From Histomonas meleagridis (Eukaryota; Parabasalia; Tritrichomonadida; Dientamoebidae): DNA of 64,000 nucleotides. Made by a program: the position numbers and the translations under genes. The notes below the pieces were generated by a model, which searched no databases, was not told the DNA's origin, and worked only from the letters and a program-made list of their open reading frames with translations. The stretch is taken from positions 1,302,001-1,366,000 of the forward strand of contig WSYJ01000036.1 in NCBI GenBank assembly GCA_020186115.1, written 5' to 3'. This document shows positions 48,745-58,822 of this stretch, in pieces (within the stretch, counting starts at the first letter, position 1; the number at the start of each line of letters is the position of its first letter).

Positions 48745-49440
48745 TCACTCTGTTGTCTCTTGTGGGGCTGGTGTTGGAGCAGGAGTTGGGGATGGTTCAG
48801 CTGGGGCTGCCTCTGGGGCAGGAGCTTGTGGTTGAGCTGGTTGAGCTGGCTGAGCAGGAATTTTCAAGATGAATGCATTAGTATAAATTGCGTTCAAAAG
48901 TTCTTTCATTTGTGTATTGTTTGCGCATTTGATTTCGGAGACTTCGTTTCCTCTTTGTAATTTGAATAGACCTGCTTTTGATTGATTCCATTGTGGAGTT
49001 ATCTTGAAGCTTTCATTAAGCATAATTGTACTTTGTGTTACGTTGTTCTTTTGGACGCATATTCTGTCACTATTTACTTGCCATGTAACATTACCTGAGA
49101 AAAAGCCTGGTGGCTTGACATCCCATTGACTTTGAATTGGGGTTTTATTTGTCGTTACATTGTCACGCCATGATTTATATGCATTACAAACATTCTTGAA
49201 AAATTCAAGAATATCAAATGGATCGTAAGTAAAAACAAAGAATGATGTTGCTGTAAAGCCATCTCCATCATAGAGTTCAAGGACATCTGGTCTATCTGGA
49301 TAGTCTTTTGATGGTCGTACTCTAAGAACACCAATATGAAATGATGTAAAAGCTTCTTTGCCGCACTCTGTCGAGATATTGAGGAAATTGTCTTTTACCT
49401 CAACCCAGAAGGGTTTCCATGTTTTGGCTCCTTGGAACAT
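48745..49440 (-). CDS. PH-like domain protein with a Pro/Ala/Gln tail
   Basis: 231 residues from the ATG at 49438-49440 (MFQGAKTWKPFWVEV). An earlier ATG at 49455 is possible; the longest frame starts at TTG. Residues about 3-92 look like a PH fold: GAKTWKPFWVEVKDNFLNIS strands and a closing amphipathic helix, FDILEFFKNVCNAYKSW. A second PH-like segment (about 110-190) has SGNVTWQVNSDRICVQK strands and the helix NTQMKELLNAIYTNAF. The C-terminal 40 residues are PAQPAQPQAPAPEAAPA-type repeats. It may bind lipid or protein at membranes. AAACCGC lies about 40 bp upstream of the ATG. Confidence 0.55.
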   Translation of the reverse strand: MFQGAKTWKPFWVEVKDNFLNISTECGKEAFTSFHIGVLRVRPSKDYPDRPDVLELYDGDGFTATSFFVFTYDPFDILEFFKNVCNAYKSWRDNVTTNKTPIQSQWDVKPPGFFSGNVTWQVNSDRICVQKNNVTQSTIMLNESFKITPQWNQSKAGLFKLQRGNEVSEIKCANNTQMKELLNAIYTNAFILKIPAQPAQPAQPQAPAPEAAPAEPSPTPAPTPAPQETTE

Positions 49441-49565
49441 AATGTTCAGAAACATATTGAGAATGACAAATCTGATCTTAAACCGCTCCAGAAATCTTCT
49501 CAAATTTCAAATTTAAAAGATCACTATGAATTTTTTGAATGACAAAAAACTGAACAATTAGGATT

Positions 49566-49924
49566 TATAAATACTGTCATATTCTATTCACCAATTTATA
49601 ATTTTTATTCAAATTTCTTTACATTAGCTAGTCCATTAAAAGAACAAAATAACGAAAATAAGAATACAAATACAATAATTGTTATCGTAGTTTGTGTTTT
49701 GAATAGTAATTATTACTATTATCATCATTATTTATTTAATTCGCCACAATAAAAATAATAAAATAATTAGTTCAGGAGATGAATGTGAATTTCAAAGTAA
49801 AGAGCCAAAAGAATATGAAGAAGGAAATTCAGTAAACAATTTTGAATCTGTATTTAGTACAAACTATGTCGAAGATGATCCATTTGCAAAGGATTTTAAA
49901 GAAGAAGCATTCTCAAAAGTATAA
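49566..49924 (+). pseudogene. BspA-like membrane-span and tail fragment
   Basis: Nearly identical to 42836-43186 at nucleotide level (CCATTAAAAGTACAAAATAA-like text, the membrane span region, GAAGATGATCCATTTGCAAA). It has a frameshift inside the membrane span and no ectodomain. The acidic tail ends EDDPFAKDFKEEAFSKV and TAA at 49922-49924. It is a duplicated, dead 3' fragment. Confidence 0.8.
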
Positions 49925-50670
49925 ATTTCATTGTTAAATAAATTTTCATTGATGATTAATTATTTAAAACTTATAAAATTATAAATTTAAAATTTCAAAA
50001 TATTTTTGTAAAAGTTTATCATAATTTTCTTGTTGTTTTCCTAAAATGATGAGCGTTCATCAGTCAAACAATGTATAAAATAAAAAGTTTTTAGTATAGA
50101 CGGTCAGCTGGATGTATGAAAGCTTACAATTTTACTTCAGCGTATTATCAAAACATAATGAGCTATTGGATGTTGCTTTATAATTTTTTTGGTTTTTGAT
50201 ATATTTAAAATATTTTAACATATATGAAAGATTTGTATATACTTTGCGTCAAACAATCATAATAATTCTAAACTTTCAAATGATATAAATTTTAATTTAT
50301 CGCTATTATAATGGATTTTTTCATTGATTCATTATTAAAAAACATGAAACCAATATTTTCAATGTTTTGTATGTTTTACGTTATAATTTTTATTAATTTA
50401 TTACCAAGAAATAATGAAATAAATGCAATTATTTATAAATTTTAACCGTTCCATCGTTGTGGCAATGGCGCTTCTATTTTGTTCAACGAACAAGTTCAAA
50501 ATTGTTTCTATCAACAATAATTAAAACTGATAAATTTATCACAAATTATTTAATTAACAAATAAAGTATTTCATGTATTACAAACTCGAAAGTTCTGAAA
50601 ACGAGTCAAAAACATTTCGAAGATGTCAGTTTTTGTAAAAATAATCAAACAAAGATAGTCAATTTTATTA
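49925..50670. other. Intergenic region without recognisable genes
   Basis: AT-rich. AACCGTTCC lies at about 50453, more than 200 bp from the next ATG. Confidence 0.35.
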
Positions 50671-51060
50671 ATGATTCGCTGCAGGCTGACCGGACAAATT
50701 GTTCAACACCCCGTAATAACTCCATGCAGACACATTTTTGAAAGATCTGCTATTGAGTCTCATCTTAATAGCTCATCATTCTGTCCGGTGTGTAATCAAA
50801 ATCTTTCTTTGGAATCTCTAGAAGATCTTGAATATATTCCTATTGAAGCAACTCCAGCAACACTTCGTGAAGCATCATTTCCCTCTATAATGTCCTCTGT
50901 TCAAAATGAATGGAATGCAATCCAAGAAGAATTACACGATCTTCGCGAAAAATTGGCAACAACGCAAAAAGAACTAGCACTTACTCTTTATGAAAATGAT
51001 GCTGCTAAAAGAGTTATTGCCCGTCTTCTTGCAGAAAGAGGAGAAATTCCTGATCAATAA
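50671..51060 (+). CDS. PRP19: Prp19-like U-box protein lacking WD40 repeats
   Basis: 129 residues. Residues 1-57 are a U-box (MIRCRLTGQIVQHPVITPCRH ... FCPVCNQNLS). A short linker (YIPIEATPATLREASFPSIM) leads to the tetramerising coiled coil, SVQNEWNAIQEELHDLREKL with TTQKELALTLYENDAAKRVIARL. This closely matches the N-terminal third of Prp19 (QDEWDAV ... [22 protein letters not shown]). Prp19 is the E3 ligase at the core of the NineTeen spliceosome complex. Normal Prp19 has about 500 residues, with a seven-bladed WD40 C-terminus that binds substrate. Here the frame stops cleanly after GEIPDQ with a TAAA context, and no WD40 coding follows. Confidence 0.85.
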   Translation: MIRCRLTGQIVQHPVITPCRHIFERSAIESHLNSSSFCPVCNQNLSLESLEDLEYIPIEATPATLREASFPSIMSSVQNEWNAIQEELHDLREKLATTQKELALTLYENDAAKRVIARLLAERGEIPDQ

Positions 51061-51528
51061 ATTGTTTATTTTCCACAATGTTTACTTGCTACTGTTTTTT
51101 ATTTATTATAAAAGTAAAGAAGTTAATAGAAAAGGGTATTTGTGATAGAAAACAAATAATAGCAACTTCAAGCTCATAAAAATATTTCTTTACAGAAATA
51201 TATTAATTCATTTTACTTTAACATTATTTTTAAAAACAGTGTATGTAATTTGTTTGTTTGCGAAGAGTAGAGTAGCAAACCACACAAAACTAATCTTGTA
51301 GAAAAAAATCAAATATTTGATAGAGAAATACATTTGTGTTATTATTATTTACCAAAATAAATAAAAAGGCAAAAATTTACATTGAGTGATATTTGCCAAT
51401 CATTGTTATGCGACATTTGAAAGATCTTTTCTTTATGTTGATACAAGTATATAAAAATAAAAAATTTTGTGATATTTTTGTACGTTAAACCACTTCACAT
51501 CAGCATTTTTTCAAACGAAATTACAGAC
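51061..51528. other. Intergenic region without recognisable genes
   Basis: AT-rich, with no supported feature apart from GTACGTTAAACC at about 51480-51491. Confidence 0.35.
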
Positions 51529-51535
51529 AACCGTT
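51529..51535 (+). promoter_or_regulatory. AACCGTT motif before the BEACH gene
   Basis: It lies 34 bp upstream of the ATG at 51570. Confidence 0.45.
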
Positions 51536-51569
51536 TTAAGGATACCCCAAATAATTCCCGCAAAACACC

Positions 51570-54500
51570 ATGTTTGCCAATGAAAATATCTTAATTCCAA
51601 TAATTAAAACATTTGCAAACAAGGCAGAGCCAAATCCCAAGCCAACTGAGTTTAGTAAAATTATTGATTCATCACCAATTCCAATTCTTAATAGTCAGGT
51701 TATTGAAACATTTCAAAAAAATTTTGCTGAATCAGGAAATTACATTGAATCTCTACAGTTTTTAAATGGCGTTTTCCATTATGATCTAAAAGAGGTTGAA
51801 TCAATTCTTAATCTCAAAGTCCCAAGTGAAGAACTTATTAAATATGGAAAACCGATTATTTATTCAAATGCGCTTGGATTTATTTTTTGTAATCCATCTG
51901 AAACCGATGATTATCAAACAGAATTATTAAATGTATTACGTCTTATATTTCTTTTAACATTTGATGATTACAATGTTTCATACCCATTATACTTACTTAT
52001 TTTAGAACATGGAATTAACGTAGCAGCTGAAACATTTACTATTGATACGATCCTAATCATCTGTCAAAATCTTTTAATGCATATTCAACCAAGTCTTAAA
52101 TCACTTTATATCACATTTAGTCTTCTAAAAAATGCACCTGCATGCGAAATTAAAAAAACGCAACTCATATCAACAATCTCCAAACTTAAAAACGCATTAA
52201 TTGAAGCTAACATTGATTTTGATGACCTGGAGATATGCGAATTTTTTGAGTCCAAATTAAATTCTTTAGATAATAATGATTTCATATTAATCTCATTACT
52301 TTCGAAATCACGGAATAGTAAAAATCTCCAAAAATTATATTCAAAAATACCGTCTTTAATATATAACTTATCAAATTCGATACAAATCAAAGTCGATTCT
52401 TCATTAACAGCACATTTTCAATATTCCAAATTTACATCACGAAACAAAGAAATTGATTGTGAATTTGAAATCAATGATTCGATAGAAAATATTTCGATTG
52501 ATTCGAATTGGTACAAAGATTTGTTTCCTAATGATTACTTAGAAAAACTTGATTCGATATTAAATATTTTTAAAGATTCTTTAAATAGTGAATATTATGA
52601 ATCATTTGTTAATTCGTTTGATGAATATTTAAAGCGTAGTAACACACAAATATTTTTATCTTTTTTATATATTTTATCGAAAATCGAATCCGAATTTAAC
52701 TTAACTGATAATTCATGTTCATTATTATTTCATAAAGAATTATTTAATCCAAATATTACTATTTATTTCCCGAATAATAAAAATTTCAAATTAATTTCAT
52801 CATTACGAAATTGTATTATAATGAACGTGTTTAAACATAACCCGAATTATATGAATGTTTTTTTTCAGAATTGTAAAGAATTTCCTTTTTTATTTAGTGA
52901 ATTACTTATTAGAAGTTTACCATATGAAATAACACATTTATTTACAAATAATTTTTTCAGTTGTTTTTGGAATATTGATATTTCATTAAGACAAATATAT
53001 AATGAAATGAAAAACGATGATAAAGAAATTTGTGTTTCTGCTCGTTCTTCACTTTATTATTTCTTAATTGCTCTTTTAAAAATCCCTTCGTTACCATTTA
53101 AATCTACAAATACAAATAAAATTGCGGATGAAATTGTTTCTATTATATCAGAGAAAGCATTTCAAAACAAATTTTTTCATGATGTTGAATTAATTTTATT
53201 GAAACCTCAAAACAAAGAAAATGTTGTAAATAAAGGATTACAACAAATAGGAAATTTATTAGTTATTTTAGATCATTCTAATTATATAACACCATTAAAA
53301 AATATAATTTCATCTCTTTTAGATTTAGTAATTCGATCGATAATAAAAAATAATACAATTTCTTTCTCAGCAACACGATTAATAAATCCTTTTTTATCTT
53401 TATTAAAACATTTTCATTCACAAGAATTATTATCGAAAGTTATTGAGTTAATGTCATTAACACCATTTGAAAATGCACATCAATTATCTAAATATATAAT
53501 TACAATTGAAAAGAAATTATCGCAATTAATTATACGTAAATTATTTTCTTTAGCTTCTTGTTCATTATTAGAAATCGATTTAACTAAGTTTTATATAAAG
53601 AAACCAACAATTTTTCAATTAATATTATCAATTTATTCATATTTCGAACGTACTGAAGAATTATTAAATATTATAAATAGTTTATGTGATTTTTCAAATT
53701 ATAATAAAATTCAATTACATGAAGGAGAATTTGATTTATTAATTCTTGATATATTATTAAATTATCCAAAAGATTTCCATTTTCGTGGATTTAAAATTTA
53801 TAAAGTTGATAAAATTAATTTGAATTTACTTTATCTTATTTTTGCAAAAATTTCAACTTCTATTTCAAGTATTGTAGTAGCTCAACGTTTAATGAAAGTT
53901 TTATTCCATTCGAAAATATCGGATAATTTTATGAAGTTTTTAATGCCAATACCAGAAACATTTGATAAATATCAAACTGTTTGTTATCCATTAGCAATTC
54001 AACAAATATTCTTCGAAGCTGATAATTTTAATATACTTGACTTATTACATGGTTCTACAATTGGATTTTGGTGTTATCCAGAAGAAGATTTATTTAATTT
54101 ATTAAATATTAAATCAACAATTTTAAGGATTTCGTCATTACTTGAAATATTTATCCAAGGAAACCAATTATCTTTAATAGAAAACAAAAATAAACATAAC
54201 TTAATAACAATAAAATTTAATCAATGGAATCCAATAATATTAAATTTTAAAGCTTTAAGTGAGTCGATACTTCGATTTGAGATTTTTTCTGATCCTGAAA
54301 ATTCGATAAAAATTGATATTAATGTTAAAAACATTCAAGAAGATGTAGCATTAATTTTTGGTAATTTCGAATTACATAAAACAGATGATGTTAAATTATT
54401 ATTATCAATTTATCAATTATCTTATTTTGTGATATTTTCTGATATGTTAACACCTAAAGAAATTGAACAATTTATTAATGATGGACATATAACAACAACT

Positions 54501-57500
54501 ATTAATAAAAAACCTTTGTATATGTATCCCGAAAAACAATTTAATCAACCTATAAATAAAACAACTGTATTTATAGAGCCTTCAGGTTATTTCCAACATT
54601 TACCAAATTTATTACATATTTTTAGAAGTGAATATCCTTTGGATTGTATTGGGCCATTATTTATAAATTTTAAGAGTTATAAAAATTATTTATTATTATT
54701 AGAAATTATTGAACAATTATTTATAACTAAAATCGATTTAATATTTGAAATTATTTCTTTATTATTGCCAAATAATGATCCAAAAGTTTTAACTTATGAT
54801 CTTTATCTTAATTTCTTTAATTCTTCGAAATATGTTGTAAATAAAAATTATTTATTTGATCATATTTTAATGAATTTCGATATATGGATTCAATCATCTA
54901 ATGATGAATTATTAAAAATATTAAATCATTGGTCAACAGAACTTTTTGATGCATTTACAAACTTATTTTTAACTGATAATTTTGTTCAAACATATTTATG
55001 TAATATTCGGATTTATTTTTATATTGATCCAATTGAAAATAATTTCATTACTAAATATAAACGAGATCCTAATTTAAATATTAATCAATCATTTGCTTAT
55101 TTAATGAAGATTTTACTTAAAAGAGCTTCATTACAATTTAATCATTCTGATTCATTAATATATTTAACAAATTTGATTAAAAGTAAAGATTCTAAAGTTG
55201 CTTTTCGATTCCTTGAAGTAATTCCTTCTTTGTTTCCTTATTCTAGTTCGAAAAATTTATGTAATTTATTACATTTAATTGATATAAAAAAGAATCCGAC
55301 GTTTTTAACACCTTTAATTCATGCTTTTTATATATTAAGTGGTGATTCATTTTATAAAAACACAATTTTATTAAGTAATCAATTAAACGAAGATTTTAAT
55401 TATGATATGTTTCGAGAAAACTTCGAACAATTCATTGAATTGTTTTCGATTTCAATGATGTCTGCTTTAAATTCGACTCAAAAATTACAAGATGAATTAG
55501 CAAAAACATTTTTCGAATATTCGAAAATTAAATTTAAAGTTCAACAAATTAAAAAATGTCAATTTTGGTATATTTGGCCAATATTATTTTCGGTACAAAT
55601 TAATGAAATTTCATTAGTTTTAATGTGTCAAGCTTTATCTAATATAATGTCAAAAGATTTTGATATATATTTATTAAAATCGATAATAAGTTTTTTAGAT
55701 TTAATTCAAATTAGTACTGATTTAGATGTACATAATTTTGGAATTTTATTTTTAAAGTTTTTATTCCAACAATTAAAATATTCTGATTCAGATAAACTAT
55801 CTGAAGGCTTAAATGAAATTTGTTTTTCTTCTTTATTTATAAAATGTGTATCTGAAACACATTCATTTGAGTTATTAAATGAATATTCGAAATCCGAATA
55901 TAATAATGATAATTTCCAAATCCATCAAAAACTTAAAACTATAAAGAATTTAAATGATTTAAAGAATTGTTATGCATTTCATTCAACAAAATTCACGCAT
56001 TATTTACAACTTAAGAAAATTCAACAATTCTCTGAAGTTGAACGTGAATTTTATCGACTTTGTTTAAATGTATTACCTAAAGAAACGAAAATTTTATTTT
56101 CACATCGAATATTTCAAAGTTGTTGGAGTTATCCAAATGCTAATCAACAAAAACGAATTGAAATCATCGAATCATTATATAAAGAAGATGAATCATTTAA
56201 TGAGTTTATGAATTTATTAAGTGAAAACACATTACAAACAGCAAATGAATTAAATAATTTCTTTAAATCACTTGAAGAACCAATTAAAAGTATAAATGAA
56301 TTACAATTATCAGATCCGATATTAATTGTAATGAAGAATCATAATCATCAAAAACAAATATCAAAATTAAAATGGCAAAAAATAGTTCAACAATATGTAC
56401 ATCCACGTGCTTTATTTGATTTAGATTGTTTTGTATATAAACGCGATTTTTATTTCTCAAATTCATTTGTATCAAATCGATTAAAACGTTCTTTAACAAT
56501 ACCGAAAACTCGAATTAAATGTTATCCTAATCCACCAACAAATATCATCATCACAAAGAAATGTCAACAAATAAAAATTTCCGAAATTATTTCATGTGAA
56601 TTTACAATGACTACTAAATCGATTATCATTAAATATGAATATAAAGTTAAAACAATATTAAATGAATCAGTTAAATATATGTTATGTAGAAATAGATATC
56701 AAAAACCTACAGCACTAGAATTCTTTTTAACAAATAATCGATCGATTTTATTAGATTTTGCACCAATAACTTCAAATGAAATATTACGATATGTTATAAA
56801 AGATCATTTCCCTAATTTATTAATTCTTGGGACAAATAATTTTACAAATTTAATCGAAGAATCAAATATAATAAAAGAATGGCGTAAAATGGATATTTCT
56901 AATTTTGATTTTTTATTAAAATTAAATATATTTTCAGGTCGTTCATTTCATGATCCAGAGAATTATATAATATTTCCTTGGATAATTATAGGTCCTAATA
57001 AAGAATTTCGAGATTTGAATTTACCAATGGCAGCACAAACACAAACAAAAATCGATTATTATCGACAAATGTTAATCATTAATAAAAATAATCCGGATGG
57101 TGCATATGTATTTGGTTCTGCTCCTTCAAGCGCTATGTTATTAGCTTATTATTTAGTTCGCCAAAATCCTTTTACTAATTTACATTTACAAATTCATGAT
57201 GGACATTTCGATAGTTTAGAACGATTATTTCGTTCAATTGATAATTATTTTGTCGGATTAAATCAAAGTGATGAATCACGTGAATCTATACCTGAGTTTT
57301 ATTCTATGCCTGAAGCGTTTTATCAATTTAATAAAGAAAACGAATTAAATTCATTAGAAATCCCAAATTGGGCTAATAATAATATTTATGATTATATATA
57401 CTTAAGTAAAAAAGCTCTCGAATCTAATGAAGTTTCTTCACATTTAAATCAATGGATTGACTTATTGTTTGGTAGATGTCAATCTGGAGAAGAAGCTATC

Positions 57501-58562
57501 AAAAGATGTAATTTGTTTTTACCTTATTTATATAATAATGTATGGGAAAAACAATCGTTAGATAAAAAAGAATTAATTTTAACAATGTTAAAAAATTTGG
57601 GTTCGTTACCACCACAAATATTTAAGAATGAATTTCCTCAAAGATATCCTTTTAGATTTTTCTCTTCTTTTTATACAAATTTCACGCAATTTGATAAACA
57701 AATTGGTTTAGTTTCAGAAGGTTATATATATGCACAATCGAAATGTTTAATACATATAATATTACGAAACTTCGAAAATTATTTCTATCAATATAAAATT
57801 AATATTGAAACTAAAGACATAATTTTAGTTAATAAACGAAATTTGAATTTTGAACCTTCGGCTAAATCAATATTATATAATAATTCATTGTTTATCTTCG
57901 ATAGTGATTCAAGTATAATATATGTTATACAACCTAATTCTGTTCGAACAATACATCAAAAGTTTTCGAATATTGATTTTATTAATGCTGGAGTCGATAA
58001 TAATATTTATACAGCTTCGAAAATGGGAATCTTTAAGATTTGGAATATTAATCATTTCGGTAAAACTGATACATTACATAGAGTTATGAGCGATTCTTTA
58101 AAGTCTGCATTCATATCTCAAGAATTCGGTATAATTGTTTGTACTACTTTCGATGGCTTTGTCGAACTTTATTCAATTACTAATAATAGATATATAAATT
58201 CTTGTTTTTTGGATAACGCAATTGGTGAAAAAGTCATTGTAACTTATGGACTTGGTTTCATTGTGGTGAAAACTATTAATGAAATTTGGCTGTTCACTGT
58301 AAATGGTTTCTTGATTAAAAGAGAAAAAGTAGAAATCGAAATTAATGATTGGATTACTTGGGAAAATTTGGATGGTTTCGATATGATAGCGTTCTCTGAT
58401 TATGATGGAAGATTATACGTGTTCGAGGCTTATTACCCTGAAAATATTAAACTGTTAACTTCTTTCCAACAAAGCATAGTCGGACTGAAATATTTACCAA
58501 CAATTGATAAAATTGTGGCAATAACAGCAGAGCCGTCGATGTGCATATTGTCGTATAATTAA
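51570..58562 (+). CDS. Giant BEACH-WD40 protein (LYST/neurobeachin/LRBA family)
   Basis: 2330 residues. The first about 1600 are helical, HEAT/ARM-like and low in motifs. About 1610-1745 should be the PH-BEACH domain. The BEACH domain spans about 1775-2010: NFDFLLKLNIFSGRSFHDPE, YIIFPWII, FRDLNLPMAAQTQTK, HDGHFDSLERLFRSI, PEFYSMPEAFYQFN and IPNWANNNIYDYIYLSKKAL are clear. Divergent WD40-like repeats fill about 2060-2330. BEACH proteins govern vesicle fission or fusion and lysosome or contractile-vacuole size. The length and single BEACH at the C-terminus fit LYST-type members. The interior is very AT-rich while both ends are richer in G+C. Confidence 0.93.
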   Translation: MFANENILIPIIKTFANKAEPNPKPTEFSKIIDSSPIPILNSQVIETFQKNFAESGNYIESLQFLNGVFHYDLKEVESILNLKVPSEELIKYGKPIIYSNALGFIFCNPSETDDYQTELLNVLRLIFLLTFDDYNVSYPLYLLILEHGINVAAETFTIDTILIICQNLLMHIQPSLKSLYITFSLLKNAPACEIKKTQLISTISKLKNALIEANIDFDDLEICEFFESKLNSLDNNDFILISLLSKSRNSKNLQKLYSKIPSLIYNLSNSIQIKVDSSLTAHFQYSKFTSRNKEIDCEFEINDSIENISIDSNWYKDLFPNDYLEKLDSILNIFKDSLNSEYYESFVNSFDEYLKRSNTQIFLSFLYILSKIESEFNLTDNSCSLLFHKELFNPNITIYFPNNKNFKLISSLRNCIIMNVFKHNPNYMNVFFQNCKEFPFLFSELLIRSLPYEITHLFTNNFFSCFWNIDISLRQIYNEMKNDDKEICVSARSSLYYFLIALLKIPSLPFKSTNTNKIADEIVSIISEKAFQNKFFHDVELILLKPQNKENVVNKGLQQIGNLLVILDHSNYITPLKNIISSLLDLVIRSIIKNNTISFSATRLINPFLSLLKHFHSQELLSKVIELMSLTPFENAHQLSKYIITIEKKLSQLIIRKLFSLASCSLLEIDLTKFYIKKPTIFQLILSIYSYFERTEELLNIINSLCDFSNYNKIQLHEGEFDLLILDILLNYPKDFHFRGFKIYKVDKINLNLLYLIFAKISTSISSIVVAQRLMKVLFHSKISDNFMKFLMPIPETFDKYQTVCYPLAIQQIFFEADNFNILDLLHGSTIGFWCYPEEDLFNLLNIKSTILRISSLLEIFIQGNQLSLIENKNKHNLITIKFNQWNPIILNFKALSESILRFEIFSDPENSIKIDINVKNIQEDVALIFGNFELHKTDDVKLLLSIYQLSYFVIFSDMLTPKEIEQFINDGHITTTINKKPLYMYPEKQFNQPINKTTVFIEPSGYFQHLPNLLHIFRSEYPLDCIGPLFINFKSYKNYLLLLEIIEQLFITKIDLIFEIISLLLPNNDPKVLTYDLYLNFFNSSKYVVNKNYLFDHILMNFDIWIQSSNDELLKILNHWSTELFDAFTNLFLTDNFVQTYLCNIRIYFYIDPIENNFITKYKRDPNLNINQSFAYLMKILLKRASLQFNHSDSLIYLTNLIKSKDSKVAFRFLEVIPSLFPYSSSKNLCNLLHLIDIKKNPTFLTPLIHAFYILSGDSFYKNTILLSNQLNEDFNYDMFRENFEQFIELFSISMMSALNSTQKLQDELAKTFFEYSKIKFKVQQIKKCQFWYIWPILFSVQINEISLVLMCQALSNIMSKDFDIYLLKSIISFLDLIQISTDLDVHNFGILFLKFLFQQLKYSDSDKLSEGLNEICFSSLFIKCVSETHSFELLNEYSKSEYNNDNFQIHQKLKTIKNLNDLKNCYAFHSTKFTHYLQLKKIQQFSEVEREFYRLCLNVLPKETKILFSHRIFQSCWSYPNANQQKRIEIIESLYKEDESFNEFMNLLSENTLQTANELNNFFKSLEEPIKSINELQLSDPILIVMKNHNHQKQISKLKWQKIVQQYVHPRALFDLDCFVYKRDFYFSNSFVSNRLKRSLTIPKTRIKCYPNPPTNIIITKKCQQIKISEIISCEFTMTTKSIIIKYEYKVKTILNESVKYMLCRNRYQKPTALEFFLTNNRSILLDFAPITSNEILRYVIKDHFPNLLILGTNNFTNLIEESNIIKEWRKMDISNFDFLLKLNIFSGRSFHDPENYIIFPWIIIGPNKEFRDLNLPMAAQTQTKIDYYRQMLIINKNNPDGAYVFGSAPSSAMLLAYYLVRQNPFTNLHLQIHDGHFDSLERLFRSIDNYFVGLNQSDESRESIPEFYSMPEAFYQFNKENELNSLEIPNWANNNIYDYIYLSKKALESNEVSSHLNQWIDLLFGRCQSGEEAIKRCNLFLPYLYNNVWEKQSLDKKELILTMLKNLGSLPPQIFKNEFPQRYPFRFFSSFYTNFTQFDKQIGLVSEGYIYAQSKCLIHIILRNFENYFYQYKINIETKDIILVNKRNLNFEPSAKSILYNNSLFIFDSDSSIIYVIQPNSVRTIHQKFSNIDFINAGVDNNIYTASKMGIFKIWNINHFGKTDTLHRVMSDSLKSAFISQEFGIIVCTTFDGFVELYSITNNRYINSCFLDNAIGEKVIVTYGLGFIVVKTINEIWLFTVNGFLIKREKVEIEINDWITWENLDGFDMIAFSDYDGRLYVFEAYYPENIKLLTSFQQSIVGLKYLPTIDKIVAITAEPSMCILSYN

Positions 58563-58660
58563 CCAAATGAATAATATATTTGTATATTATTTTTAATAAA
58601 ACGAAGGATTATGTATTATTTTATTTTTTTGCAACAAAGCTATTACTGTTATTCCCAAAA

Positions 58661-58803
58661 ATCGTTCGAACAGGAATTGGTTCCACATAAAAAAACTATC
58701 GTAATTCTGAAATTTCTATCGTTTGTTCACCTGTTTTTGGTATAGTTATCGTATGTGGGAAACAACGATCGTTTTGCATAGAAATTTTTTGTCGAACGAT
58801 AAT
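58661..58803 (+). promoter_or_regulatory. Cluster of ATCGTT/AACGATA sites upstream of the protease gene
   Basis: Six copies in either orientation: ATCGTT 58661-58666, CTATCGTAA 58696-58704, CTATCGTTT 58717-58725, TTATCGTAT 58746-58754, AACGATCGTT 58763-58772 and AACGATAAT 58795-58803. In Trichomonas vaginalis the ap65-1 promoter elements MRE-1/MRE-2r (TAACGATA/TATCGT) are bound by Myb proteins, so this cluster is a plausible Myb-controlled promoter. Confidence 0.55.
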
Positions 58804-58822
58804 TTTTTTGGAGCCTATTTGG

